DNA of 39,385 nucleotides. Source: Kiritimatiellia bacterium (lineage in GTDB: Bacteria; Verrucomicrobiota; Kiritimatiellia; WLWN01). A program made the translations under genes and the position numbers. Shown here piece by piece: positions 1-8,663 of the stretch; the stretch's first letter is position 1; every line of letters starts with the position of its first letter. The notes beneath the pieces were generated by a model that saw nothing but the letters and a program-made list of their open reading frames with translations, was not told the DNA's origin and made no database searches. The stretch lies in assembly GCA_012103575.1 (NCBI GenBank), contig WLWN01000002.1, positions 1-39,385 of the forward strand, read 5' to 3'.

Positions 1-168
1 ATCCAAAGCCGCAGGTAATGAAAATGCCTTTTCACTTTTAATTGATGAGGGAATGGTTTCATCGATTAACTCATTCAGTGACGTTAAACCGAGTTTTTCC
101 AGCATAATAGTGATGTGATCCGGATTCGAACCAATGTGTCTGGTTGTGAAATCGTCTGAGCGTGGCAT
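1..168 (-). CDS. gcvP: Glycine dehydrogenase (P protein), N-terminal part
   Basis: Reading the minus strand from the ATG at 168 gives about 56 residues beginning MPRSDDFTTRHIG, then a stretch with LEKLGLTSLNELID. This is the characteristic start of the PLP-dependent glycine decarboxylase, including the F-x-x-RHIG opening. The gene runs off the left edge of the window, so the catalytic region cannot be inspected. It lies 90 bp downstream of gcvH and completes a gcvT-gcvH-gcvP order on one strand, which fits a glycine cleavage operon. P protein decarboxylates glycine and transfers the aminomethyl group to the lipoyl arm of GcvH. The identification rests on the short N-terminus plus the neighbours. 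Confidence 0.9.
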   Translation of the reverse strand, partial: MPRSDDFTTRHIGSNPDHITIMLEKLGLTSLNELIDETIPSSIKSEKAFSLPAALD

Positions 169-258
169 GATTGGTCTCTATGGATGGTTGATATTCAGGT
201 CAATTCAACGTGGCAACGTGGAGGGTTATTACGATGGATTAGCAGTCATATTGATCGA

Positions 259-633
259 TCATTCCTGTGACTCGACAAACTTTTTGTATTCGCCTTCATC
301 TAGCAGGGAGTCAAGGTTTTCGCCTTCATTGATCGTTAGTTTGTAAAACCAGCCGGTGTCCATTGGATCGTCATTCACTTTTTCAGGAGAGTCAGCCAGT
401 ATTTCATTGATTGCCGTAACTGTTCCCCCTACGGGGCATTTGACTTCTCCAGCCGCCTTTACTGATTCAACAACGGCAGCTTCTTCACCGACGGTGATTT
501 GCTGCCCCACTTCTGGCAGCTCCACGAACACAATTTCTCCTAATTGTTCTTGAGCAAAGTCCGTAATTCCAACAGTTACTTCTCCATTTTCCAGCTTGGC
601 CCATTCATGATCTTCTGTGTATTTTATTGACAT
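259..633 (-). CDS. gcvH: Glycine cleavage system H protein
   Basis: This 124-residue protein has the full length of the lipoyl-carrier H protein. The lipoylation loop is visible as VVESVKAAGEV, with Lys59 the expected lipoyl site, preceded by the family start KYTEDHEWAK and the GITDFAQEQLG segment. It shuttles the aminomethyl group from GcvP to GcvT in the cytoplasm. It lies 105 bp after gcvT and 90 bp before gcvP on the same strand, so the three are probably co-transcribed. Nothing is unusual about the sequence. Confidence 0.98.
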   Translation of the reverse strand: MSIKYTEDHEWAKLENGEVTVGITDFAQEQLGEIVFVELPEVGQQITVGEEAAVVESVKAAGEVKCPVGGTVTAINEILADSPEKVNDDPMDTGWFYKLTINEGENLDSLLDEGEYKKFVESQE

Positions 634-738
634 TGGTTTTTCTCGTCGGTTAATTGCCTTGGCTCGGCGTTGTTAATTTTCGAACTGTTACTTTTCTGTT
701 TTAAAACGGTTGTATCAATACGTTTAGCGATAAAGTGT

Positions 739-1860
739 CTAACGATAGTAGCGATGAGGAACAAAAACAGAGTTGGAAACCGTTATCGGTAAATGTTTAT
801 TTCTCACTATCCCATGTAGTTCATTGCCTTTTTTCGCATACTCAATGTCGACATATCCCATGCTAATTGGACAACCCAAGCTAGGGCTAAAACCACCACT
901 GGTAATCTGTCCAATGACGTTATGATCGTTGTCCACGATTTCCACTCCTTCTCGCATAGGAGCCCTACCCTGAGGCAGTAAGCCAACTAACAGACGCGAG
1001 ACATTTTTCGGCATTTGGGACAGAATGATGTCAGCACCAGGGAAATTGCCAACCCGTTCACCGTTTGTTCTACGAGATGGGGATATGGCCCAATTGAGAT
1101 TTGCTTCAATGGGGGTTGTGTCTTCATTAATATCGTGACCATATAGACATAGCCCGGCCTCCAGTCGGAGTGAATCCCGGGCACCCAGTCCAATTAGCTC
1201 TACTTCGGGTTTGTCGATCAGCGTTTCAGCAAGTTCTACGGACTGATCATTGGATACCGAAATTTCAAAACCATCTTCCCCGGTGTATCCAGAACGGGAG
1301 ACCAGGCACGGAATTCCATTAAAGCTAATTTCCCTGACGTCCATAAACTTCATGTTAGACAGGTCTGTGTTTGTGAGGGATTGGGCAACTGAGCTGGCGA
1401 GGGGGCCCTGCAGCGCCAACAAGGCCTTGTCTTCCATTTTCTCAACGGATAACCTATCAGCCAGTCGTCCATGCAAATAGTCGAAATCCTCTTCTTTGCA
1501 GCCAGCATTGACGACCAGGATGATTTCGTCTCCGTGGTTGATAATCATTAGATCATCCAATATCCCACCTTGTTCATTGAGGAACATTCCATACTTTTGG
1601 CGACCGACTCCCAGAGATTGAATATCCACAGGAATGAGGCTCTCAAGCAATTGTGCGGCGTTGTTGCCTCTAACTGAAATCTGACCCATGTGTGATACGT
1701 CGAATAGACCGGCCTTCTCTCGAGTGTGGAGATGTTCCTTGATGATTCCCATTTCATAATTTACTGGCATTTCATAACCAGCAAATGGGACAATCCTGGC
1801 ATTCGCCGATTTATGAAAGTCGAGAAGAGCGGTTTGTTTCAGCGATTTCTGGTCGTTCAT
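739..1860 (-). CDS. gcvT: Glycine cleavage system T protein (aminomethyltransferase)
   Basis: The ATG at 1860 is chosen as the start, giving 373 residues that begin MNDQKSLKQTALLDFH and align with the usual GcvT N-terminus. An in-frame TTG at 1905 would add 15 residues that the family lacks. Family landmarks include FDVSHMGQISVRG, LALQGP, SRSGYTGEDGFEIS and the C-terminal GGFSPSLGCPISMGYV. The enzyme transfers the methylene group from aminomethyl-lipoyl GcvH to tetrahydrofolate and releases ammonia. It is the first gene of the gcvT-gcvH-gcvP set. No glycine riboswitch-like structure was recognised in the 172 bp upstream. Confidence 0.97.
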   Translation of the reverse strand: MNDQKSLKQTALLDFHKSANARIVPFAGYEMPVNYEMGIIKEHLHTREKAGLFDVSHMGQISVRGNNAAQLLESLIPVDIQSLGVGRQKYGMFLNEQGGILDDLMIINHGDEIILVVNAGCKEEDFDYLHGRLADRLSVEKMEDKALLALQGPLASSVAQSLTNTDLSNMKFMDVREISFNGIPCLVSRSGYTGEDGFEISVSNDQSVELAETLIDKPEVELIGLGARDSLRLEAGLCLYGHDINEDTTPIEANLNWAISPSRRTNGERVGNFPGADIILSQMPKNVSRLLVGLLPQGRAPMREGVEIVDNDHNVIGQITSGGFSPSLGCPISMGYVDIEYAKKGNELHGIVRNKHLPITVSNSVFVPHRYYR

Positions 1861-2032
1861 CAGGGATCCAGGAGATAGTTCTAATTTGAGAGGATCATAA
1901 ATCAAACTGATGCATATTAAAAATTAATTGATTAAATTTATGTATTTGTTTTTCAAATGACCTGAGGGGAGTCTGGTATGAAGGTAGGGTATGATGAGGA
2001 GTATCACCGAATTAAAAACTCATGTTTTGTAA

Positions 2033-2950
2033 TTAGAACGAAGTGAGCAACTGATGGGTGTCTTCATGATATTTTTTGCACTGGGCGAGGTACCGTTGGG
2101 TACTCACTGGCATTGGTACTCTAACGTTTGCAATCCACGAAATAATGTCTTTTCCAGATCTCAGCAGCAAGACTCCCCGTTTTATGTGCCTTTCCAATTC
2201 AACACTGGCATCCCGAGGAATCTCAGCCAGAAATTCGGTGATTTTTTCTCCGTCTGCCACGAATTCTGGCCAGATTGAGAAGTAGTCAGGATCGCTTCTT
2301 AGGACTTCGCATTCATTTTTGGCAATCTTTATGAAATCATCAACTAATTCCGATGCGTTGCAAAACCAGGGTTGGTCGCATAAGGTTTTATGAATGGATC
2401 GCCCAATGTGATCGATTTCCCTCATCGCCAGCGCAATTTTTCTATATCTGCTCGAATAGTAATCTGCAATCGTTATGGTGAATACCTTTACTGGCTCACC
2501 CCAAAGCTCATCGACCCCTTCCTCCCCGCTATGATGTTTAACATTCTGGCTGAGGGAGAGTGCCTCTAAAAAGCACTCTGAGCACTGTCGCATCAGTTCA
2601 TTTTGTCGAGTGATATGAATGCCGCTTTGTTCGAGATCAACAATGGCTGTGAAGATGTCTGTTGCGCGATTGAAGAGCGCTCCAGCGAGCATGGCGGCAT
2701 TAATACGCTTTCGCTGGGGATCCTGTTCATTGTCAAACGCCATTCGTGCGTTTTCCAGTTTGCTACCAGGTGTATTAATTCCGGATTCTGTGTGATGAAA
2801 TGTTCTTCTGGTTAGAGCGTCAAGGAGCTTTTTTTTCTCTGATAGGGTTTCTTCCGGAGGTTGATAATATCGAATCCAATAGTCGTCGTAGAAGATATGA
2901 TCAACCCCATTGAACTTTCGAATCTCGCCGTTCTCGATTTCATTCGCCAT
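2033..2950 (-). CDS. Conserved-looking protein of unknown function
   Basis: A 305-residue ORF starts at an ATG at 2950. I do not recognise the family. The protein is soluble-looking, with no signal peptide or membrane segment, and is mostly charged and probably helical. It has a Trp/Tyr-rich N-terminal stretch (DDYWIRYYQPP) and scattered cysteines, including CSECF near residue 123. It is transcribed in the same direction as gcvT but is 172 bp away, so it may be a separate unit. Long uninterrupted coding sense and absence of a better frame on the other strand support it as a real gene. Confidence 0.7.
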   Translation of the reverse strand: MANEIENGEIRKFNGVDHIFYDDYWIRYYQPPEETLSEKKKLLDALTRRTFHHTESGINTPGSKLENARMAFDNEQDPQRKRINAAMLAGALFNRATDIFTAIVDLEQSGIHITRQNELMRQCSECFLEALSLSQNVKHHSGEEGVDELWGEPVKVFTITIADYYSSRYRKIALAMREIDHIGRSIHKTLCDQPWFCNASELVDDFIKIAKNECEVLRSDPDYFSIWPEFVADGEKITEFLAEIPRDASVELERHIKRGVLLLRSGKDIISWIANVRVPMPVSTQRYLAQCKKYHEDTHQLLTSF

Positions 2951-3243
2951 AATCGTGCTCAGTTCCGTGGGTAAATCTATTCTAGTGAACTTTGTGAATT
3001 AGTGATAGAACGTTGCCTTGAGGATCTGAATTTATTTCTTAACCAGAACTCCCATTTGGGTCAAAATGTTATCAAAGTGTCATTGATGGCTTGTAATGAA
3101 ATGACTTGTAATGATGCTCGTTGAGACAGCAATTCGATCAATCAGTATTCCTATCGATAGAGTCCATAAGACCTGCTGGCTGATTTCATTTAGACCAACC
3201 TTAACCAGGTATATTTCATAAAGTACCGGATAATTTAATCAGC
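2951..3243. other. Intergenic stretch without a recognised gene
   Basis: The stretch between the unknown 305-residue gene and the aminotransferase repeat tract has stop codons in all frames. I see no RNA gene or terminator hairpin in it. It probably holds the promoter of the minus-strand gene at 2033-2950. Confidence 0.5.
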
Positions 3244-3313
3244 GATTAGCTGAAACGGATTAGTTAAAACGGATTAGCTAAAACACATTGGCCGAAACGG
3301 ATTAGTTAAACCA
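3244..3313. repeat. Five tandem copies of a 14-bp repeat over the aminotransferase stop codon
   Basis: Five successive 14-mers start at 3244, 3258, 3272, 3286 and 3300. They are variants of GATTAGCTGAAACG and GATTAGTTAAAACG, with the fourth copy the most diverged (CATTGGCCGAAACG). The last copy contains the stop codon of the aminotransferase (complement of 3306-3308). The array could have arisen by slippage and may vary in copy number between strains. No function is evident. Confidence 0.85.
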
Positions 3314-4679
3314 GTGTACGTTCGGCAGTGTCAAGGCTTTGTCTGATTTTAGACACCATTTCATCAATTTGTGGGCGGGTAATGACCAGTGGTGGGCATA
3401 GAATCATGGTATCACCAACGGCTCGCATTATCAGTCCATTTTCGCTACACGCATCCCGGCATGCGATTCCGGCACTGCCTTTATCATCAAATGTGTCTCT
3501 GGTTTCCTTATTCGCAACCAGCTCTATTGCCCCCAAAAATCCAATCCCCCGGATTTCCCCAATCAGGGCATGGTCACTGAGTGAACGGATCTGGTTCTGT
3601 AGATAATCCATGGTCTCCGCTCGAGCATTTTCAATAATCCGTTCATCGCGCATGATTTGCAGGTTCTTTAATGCCACCGCACAGGCCACAGGATGTCCTG
3701 AATAGGTGTATCCATGGGAGAATTCCTCGCCTTTTTCATCGAGTAATTCCGCAACGCGATCAGCAATCATTACCGCGCCAATAGGTTGATATCCGGAAGA
3801 AAGGCCTTTGGCCATGGTCATGATGTCAGCTTCGATACCAAAGGTTTCGCTGCCGAACCAATTTCCGGTTCTGCCAAATCCGCAGATTACTTCGTCAGCC
3901 ACCAGCAGGATGTCATATTTTTTACAAATTCTCTGTATTTCTGGCCAATAACTTGCGGGGGGAACAATGACTCCTCCTGCTCCTTGTATTGGTTCTCCAA
4001 TAAAAGCGGCGACACGGTCGGCACCGACCTTTAGAATTCGTTCTTCGAGCGCCTGTGCTGCCTTTATGCCAAAATCATGTTTGCTTAAACCGCCGCCTTC
4101 GCGGTAATGATAGGGTTGTTCGATATGTTCAATGTTGGGGATCGGCATGCCGCCCTGGGCATGCATGGCCTGCATTCCTCCAAGACTGGCGCCGGCCAGT
4201 GTACTGCCATGGTAAGCATTGTGGCGGCTGATAATAATGTTGCGATTTTCCTGGCCCTGGAGTTGCCAGTAATAGCGAACCAGTCTTACGACAGTGTCAT
4301 TTCCATCAGACCCTGAACACCCAAAAAATACGCGATTGAACTGCGGAGGTGTTACCTCGGCAAGCATCTCTGCCAGCTCGATGGCGGGGAGTTGCGCGGT
4401 TTGGAAGAAACTATTGTAGTAGGGTAATTGCTCCATCTGAAGTTTGGCAACTTCAGCAAGTTCGGTTCGTCCATATCCGATGTTAACGCACCATAAACCA
4501 GACATGGCATCAAGGTATTTATTGCCATCGGTATCATAGATATAAACATTCTCTGCACCAGCAATTACCCGGGTACCTTTCTTATTCATCTCCTTATGAT
4601 CGGTGAAAGGATGAAAGTGGTGTTTTCTATCCAGCGCTTGCAATTCCGCTGTGTTATAGGATCTTTCTTGAGCTAACAT
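3306..4679 (-). CDS. Class III PLP-dependent aminotransferase (omega-amino acid/polyamine:pyruvate type)
   Basis: This 457-residue protein has the usual length and motifs of subgroup III transaminases. These are the N-terminal HHFHPFTDHKEM, GLWCVNIGYGR, the phosphate-binding CSGSDGNDT (here G-N in place of the usual A-N), YHGST, the cofactor aspartate in ADEV (Asp262), and TMAKGLSSGYQPIGA with the Schiff-base lysine at about 291. It resembles enzymes that move amino groups from polyamines, taurine or beta-alanine to pyruvate. The exact donor cannot be read from sequence. It is divergent from a GntR/FCD regulator, and the palindrome between them suggests substrate-induced control. Confidence 0.9.
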   Translation of the reverse strand: MLAQERSYNTAELQALDRKHHFHPFTDHKEMNKKGTRVIAGAENVYIYDTDGNKYLDAMSGLWCVNIGYGRTELAEVAKLQMEQLPYYNSFFQTAQLPAIELAEMLAEVTPPQFNRVFFGCSGSDGNDTVVRLVRYYWQLQGQENRNIIISRHNAYHGSTLAGASLGGMQAMHAQGGMPIPNIEHIEQPYHYREGGGLSKHDFGIKAAQALEERILKVGADRVAAFIGEPIQGAGGVIVPPASYWPEIQRICKKYDILLVADEVICGFGRTGNWFGSETFGIEADIMTMAKGLSSGYQPIGAVMIADRVAELLDEKGEEFSHGYTYSGHPVACAVALKNLQIMRDERIIENARAETMDYLQNQIRSLSDHALIGEIRGIGFLGAIELVANKETRDTFDDKGSAGIACRDACSENGLIMRAVGDTMILCPPLVITRPQIDEMVSKIRQSLDTAERTLV

Positions 4680-4816
4680 GGTAATTTGCTAATGCTAAGG
4701 TGATTGAGTTCCTGAAATGAGGAAAGCCAGGCTACCTCATCGTTTTCAGTGTCGATATCTGGCCAATGAAAAACATTCTGAGCGGATAATAACGACAACA
4801 TGAGTGAATGGCAATA

Positions 4817-4830
4817 TTTGTGATCACAAA
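4817..4830. promoter_or_regulatory. Palindromic operator, probably for the GntR/FCD regulator
   Basis: TTTGTGATCACAAA is a perfect 14-bp palindrome in the 297-bp divergent region between the aminotransferase (start 4679) and the GntR gene (start 4977). FadR/FCD-type GntR proteins bind short palindromes of the GT-Nx-AC form, which this matches (GTGATCAC). A CRP site is a less likely reading, because its TGTGA and TCACA halves are normally separated by six bases. The assignment to the adjacent regulator is inference. Confidence 0.55.
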
Positions 4831-4976
4831 AACTGGATTATGCTTTTTTTAGCTGATATCGTTTGTTTCCTGAATTGGCAATTATTCATACTTATTTATT
4901 GGTAATCTGATCGGCAGAGCCGCGTATTTGTGAAACTATAAACTGCCGTTTTTTGCTAATTATCTTCTGATTGGAA

Positions 4977-5642
4977 ATGACTAAATCATTAAAAGATAAA
5001 ACGTTACAGGAACAGGTTTATGAAAACCTGAAGCTTGGCCTCTTGAATGGAGAGTTCAAGCCCGGTGTCAGTGTAACAATTAGGGGGTTGGCAGAAGAAT
5101 TGGGTGTTAGTGCGATGCCTATTAGGGAAGCGCTACGGAGACTGACAACTGAAAGGGCGTTGGTATTAACGCCGACAGGCCGGGTTAGGGTGCCTTGCAT
5201 GACGAGGAAAAAGCTCAATCAACTGGTCAGTGCGAGAATCTGCCTGGAAAAGCAAGCCGCGATTGATGCCATTCCCTACATCGATGATGAGATGATCGAA
5301 GCCTTGTCATTATTGAACGATGAAATTGACCAGTGTATTGAGCGGAACGATTACCAGGCATACCTGCAAAAGCACCGACGGTTTCATTTCACACTTTATC
5401 AAGCAGCACCATCGGATGTTTTTATGCCTCTCATTGAAAGCGTGTGGCTACAGGTAAGTCCTTTCCTAAGCCTTACTCTCAGTTTAGAGCACCTGCAAAG
5501 TTACAATACCAATGACCGTCATGTAGAGATCATACAGGCACTTGGTGATCGGGATGCAACAGGACTGGGGTTTGCGATAGAAGCAGATATCCGCCACGGA
5601 ATTGGATCTCTGTCAGAGAAGGATTGGCCTGGTGGTGGTTAA
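4977..5642 (+). CDS. GntR-family transcriptional regulator, FCD (FadR) subfamily
   Basis: Starting at the ATG at 4977 gives 221 residues. A TTG two codons upstream is less likely. Residues 1-75 form a GntR winged helix-turn-helix (QVYENLKLGLLNGEFKPG, then LAEELGVSAMPIREALRRL, then the wing LTPTGRVRVP). Residues of about 85-215 are an all-helical FCD effector domain with the histidines KHRRFHF and RHVEI expected for metal-assisted ligand binding. It is divergent from the aminotransferase and probably represses or activates it in response to that enzyme's substrate. Confidence 0.92.
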   Translation: MTKSLKDKTLQEQVYENLKLGLLNGEFKPGVSVTIRGLAEELGVSAMPIREALRRLTTERALVLTPTGRVRVPCMTRKKLNQLVSARICLEKQAAIDAIPYIDDEMIEALSLLNDEIDQCIERNDYQAYLQKHRRFHFTLYQAAPSDVFMPLIESVWLQVSPFLSLTLSLEHLQSYNTNDRHVEIIQALGDRDATGLGFAIEADIRHGIGSLSEKDWPGGG

Positions 5643-5929
5643 ACCCGGAGAATAGGTGCTTTACAGCACTACATAATATAGTCCTTTAGTTCTTTCACAC
5701 AGCCCTTTCACATTTTTCGTTCCGGCAATTTATACTAAAATCAAACCCATATTATTGTATTTTTACAAAGTTACCCTGATACCTAAACATCTGTTAGCAG
5801 GTACTAACATCGACTGACACAAGATCACAGAAACCAGGGACAAAGCACAGGGCTATACAGCATAGGCCTATAAAGCACAGGGTCGTAGAAGAAACGGGGT
5901 TATAGAAGAAAGTTTAGAGGAAATAATGA

Positions 5930-6556
5930 ATGAAAATCAGAACAGATGTATCGAAATCCTATCACGCTAAAAGCGTCGAAGAGCAACGAGAAGCTTATGA
6001 TAACTGGGCGGCACGGTATGAAGCTGATCTTTGTGCCATGGGGTATCGTATTCCTGCAATGATTGCCGCTGTGTTTGTCAGATACGTACCACAAGGTTGC
6101 TTTCCTATACTCGATGCTGGTTGCGGGGGTGGAATTCAGGCAGAACCATTAGCGATGCTGGGATACGGCCCTATCGTTGGAATAGATCTATCGGACAGTA
6201 TGCTTGAGGTCGCAAGTTCAAAGAATTTCTACTCGGAGCTGAAACAGGCAACTTTAGGTGAGACCCTTGATTTCCCCGATAACTATTTTGGTGCCGTCAT
6301 TTCCTCAGGAACCATTACCCCAAAACACGCTCCACCACACTCCTTTGAGGAATTAGTCAGAGTAACCAGGGCAGACGCTCCCATTATTTTCAGTATGCGC
6401 GACGATCCGTTGCAGGAACCAGAATACCCGGCAATGCTTGGCAAATTGGAGAATGAGGGTAAATGGGAGTCAGTATTTGAAGGACCAGGTTTCCACTCCA
6501 TGCCTTACTCCGAACCAGAGATTACTCATCGAATTCATGTTTACAAAGTCCGGTAA
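5930..6556 (+). CDS. Class I SAM-dependent methyltransferase
   Basis: This 208-residue protein starts at an ATG at 5930, seven bases after a good GAGGAA ribosome-binding site at 5917-5922. Motif I, ILDAGCGGG, lies at residues 60-68. Motif II (VGIDLSDSMLEVA) and a motif with DFPDNYFGAVIS follow, the order of a Rossmann methyltransferase. It resembles METTL27-like small-molecule or protein methyltransferases, but the substrate cannot be told. It appears monocistronic. Confidence 0.88.
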   Translation: MKIRTDVSKSYHAKSVEEQREAYDNWAARYEADLCAMGYRIPAMIAAVFVRYVPQGCFPILDAGCGGGIQAEPLAMLGYGPIVGIDLSDSMLEVASSKNFYSELKQATLGETLDFPDNYFGAVISSGTITPKHAPPHSFEELVRVTRADAPIIFSMRDDPLQEPEYPAMLGKLENEGKWESVFEGPGFHSMPYSEPEITHRIHVYKVR

Positions 6557-6745
6557 CATTACTTCGATAATATTATTCTGATGACACCATATAGTGAGAA
6601 AATATCGGCTAAAAAAGCACGTAATTTGGGCGCGGCGGAGTCATTGTAAAGCAGACTTTAGAGAGATGGGTAATTCTCGTTAACATTAGGCAATTCTGTA
6701 AAACCCGGTTCAGATTTTTGCAATTTGGGTCTTTACAATTTGAGT

Positions 6746-6967
6746 CTATGTTAACGGTTGTTTTAAGGGCTTAACCAAACCTTCTAGTCCTTCTGTTTTG
6801 ATTGCCAGGGTTAATGCCATCTGTTCTCCAAGGCGACCGTTAGGAAACCCTTTGTTTGAAAACCAAAGTAAATAGGGCTCCGGTAAATCAATCAAACGCA
6901 TGCCTTTGTATTTTCCAAATGGCATGGTTTCATTGGCAATTCTGATCAGGTCTTCTTTTTCAAACAT
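6746..6967 (-). CDS. DUF3820 family protein
   Basis: Starting at the ATG at 6967 gives 73 residues with the DUF3820 signature MPFGKYKGMRLIDLPEPYLLWF and the following GFPNGRLGEQMAL. An upstream in-frame start at 7024 would add 19 residues encoded largely by a simple-sequence repeat, so 6967 is preferred. The family is small, cytoplasmic and found widely in gammaproteobacteria. Its function is not established. Confidence 0.9.
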   Translation of the reverse strand: MFEKEDLIRIANETMPFGKYKGMRLIDLPEPYLLWFSNKGFPNGRLGEQMALTLAIKTEGLEGLVKPLKQPLT

Positions 6968-7003
6968 GATTTTCTTCCGTGATTTTCTTCCATGATTTTC
7001 TTC
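6968..7003. repeat. Three 13-bp spaced copies of GATTTTCTTC
   Basis: Three copies of GATTTTCTTC begin at 6968, 6981 and 6994, directly upstream of the DUF3820 start codon. On the coding strand each reads GAAGAAAATC, so the last one also supplies the purine-rich stretch before the ATG. Copy-number change here could alter the translation start or spacing. Confidence 0.75.
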
Positions 7004-7138
7004 TAAAAAAGGCATGACTATCATCTTTTTAGAATCCGGGATAGCTTGATGTCCTTGTAAAGAGGGGTCCCGTTTAATGAGGGATAGGGAGTAAAGCTAA
7101 AGTAATAGTTGATTTTTTAATGGCTTCGCTTTTAAGTA

Positions 7139-8663
7139 GTCCGTCCTGAAAAAAGGCGCGATGTCGTTAGCGATCATGCGTCATTTTCGACCTTCGGATC
7201 AGGACAACACCCAGACGACGATTAGCGGCGTCCCAAGGGGCTGACAACAGGCAATGGCGAGTAATGTTTGCTCTCCGCCGTTGGGTTTTTCAAACAAAAA
7301 GAAAGCGATCATCCACTTTCTCAAATTCCACGCGCAACCCGCCATCAGCAGATTGATACGGTCTCCTTCGGCTCCCTTCAGCCAGCTCCTCAATAAACGA
7401 TGATCATGCTTCAAATGACCGATGATCGGTTCTATCGCACTTCGTTTGCGACACAGTATCCGTTTCTTCTGGCGTTGATAAGCATTGTCCCGTTTCAGCG
7501 GAGGACCCGGTAACAGCACCTCACAATCCACTTTATTCTTCGCTCCCCGATATCCCCGGTCAACCACCGCCAGCCTGATCGATGTCTCACGGTGGGTATG
7601 GGCTTCTGTCAGTGCTGCTTTCAGGGTCTTCGAATCATGATCATGTTCGTCATGACTCACCACCCCCACAATCACCTGTGACTCCTTCGTCGCCACCACT
7701 GACGCCTTGCGACCATACTCATACGCCTTGTGATCCTTCCCCTTGCCCACGCAGTACACAGCAGGATCATGCAGGGAGTAAACCTTGTTCCTGTCTTTGG
7801 GCTGTTGAGACAAAACACGTTCGTATAACGCAAAGTTCGCTTCCTGCGCCGTCAGAACATCGATCGGTAACTTCCGTTGGCATTCCCTGAGCAACACACC
7901 CGCAATGGTTCGTAATCGTTTCAACGCCTTGTTCGCCTTACGACGTCGTTTCACGTGACGGAAATGACGACATGCCAAACGAAGTGACCGCACTTCCTTT
8001 ACGTACGTTCGTCGTTGTTGTATCCCGTGTAACTTCGACAGCTTGTTCAGGCGATTGATGATCCTTATCGCCAACTTGCTGTCTGTCGGGTACGTGATCG
8101 CCTTCTCCTGTACCGTGGTATCTACCAGTACTGTCCGCTCCTCTGCCAGCTTCCCATGCAGTTTTACCGACAGCGAAAAGATCTCCCTGACTCCCTCCGA
8201 CCCAATCCGGTTGCGGAACTTCACCAGTTCCGTCGCATGGCACGGTACCTGCGTCTGGAAACTCACCTCACCACAGAACACCTGAAAGTACGGGTTCATC
8301 TTCCATTGATCCACCACCGATTCATCACTTAAGCTGTACAGCTGTTTGATCATCAGCAATCCGCTCATCAACCGGATCGGTTTCGCGGCCCGCCCCTTCG
8401 CGCTGTAGTACTGGCTCAGGGAGGCTTCAAGCGATGACCAGTCAAGGGTATTGCCAAGGGCAATCAGGGGATGGGACGTATCCAGCTGATCAACGATGTT
8501 GAAGAAACTGAGTTGATCGTCATTCACCGGGCTGTCAGGTAGCATATATACCTCGTGTTCGACCAGAAACTGAACGCCAGTTTAACAATTCCGGTCGATT
8601 CAAACCAGGACTATATCCAGTTTATACTGTATATGTAGCCTTTTCGGGTTCTTCAGGGACGAC
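7139..8663 (-). mobile_element. IS5-family insertion sequence, copy 1 (full length, 1525 bp)
   Basis: The limits come from comparison with the copy at 26876-28400, which matches it wherever I compared them. The imperfect terminal inverted repeats begin GTCCGTCCTGAA on the left and GTCGTCCCTGAA (complement) on the right. The left flank is TA at 7137-7138, but the right flank begins GAG, so the 2-bp TA duplication seen for copy 2 is missing. This suggests that copy 1 has been involved in a recombination or adjacent deletion. It carries one transposase gene. Confidence 0.93.
7199..8545 (-). CDS. IS5-family DDE transposase
   Basis: The 448-residue transposase is intact. Catalytic residues are visible as Asp142 in VDTTVQEKAI, Asp329 in VVDRGYRG and Glu372 in RSAIEPIIGHLK, and a conserved N-terminal region contains MNPYFQVFCGE. 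The protein is identical to that of the copy at 26936-28282, so both copies are recent and probably active. Confidence 0.95.
   Translation of the reverse strand: MLPDSPVNDDQLSFFNIVDQLDTSHPLIALGNTLDWSSLEASLSQYYSAKGRAAKPIRLMSGLLMIKQLYSLSDESVVDQWKMNPYFQVFCGEVSFQTQVPCHATELVKFRNRIGSEGVREIFSLSVKLHGKLAEERTVLVDTTVQEKAITYPTDSKLAIRIINRLNKLSKLHGIQQRRTYVKEVRSLRLACRHFRHVKRRRKANKALKRLRTIAGVLLRECQRKLPIDVLTAQEANFALYERVLSQQPKDRNKVYSLHDPAVYCVGKGKDHKAYEYGRKASVVATKESQVIVGVVSHDEHDHDSKTLKAALTEAHTHRETSIRLAVVDRGYRGAKNKVDCEVLLPGPPLKRDNAYQRQKKRILCRKRSAIEPIIGHLKHDHRLLRSWLKGAEGDRINLLMAGCAWNLRKWMIAFFLFEKPNGGEQTLLAIACCQPLGTPLIVVWVLS

Noticed and set aside
1861..2032. Glycine riboswitch upstream of gcvT
   Set aside because: The conserved glycine-aptamer core could not be found on the minus strand in this short interval.
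4817..4830. CRP-cAMP binding site
   Set aside because: The TGTGA and TCACA halves abut without the six-base spacer CRP needs; a GntR-type operator fits better.
6661..6760. Further palindrome copies at 6679 and 6748 (GTTAAC)
   Set aside because: Only single GTTAAC hexamers without the matching second half at 18 bp; likely chance in AT-rich DNA.
7582..8285. Plus-strand and alternative-frame ORFs inside the IS5 transposase (repeated at 27319-28022)
   Set aside because: They are shadows of the transposase gene, are low-complexity or lack any family feature, and recur only because the IS recurs.
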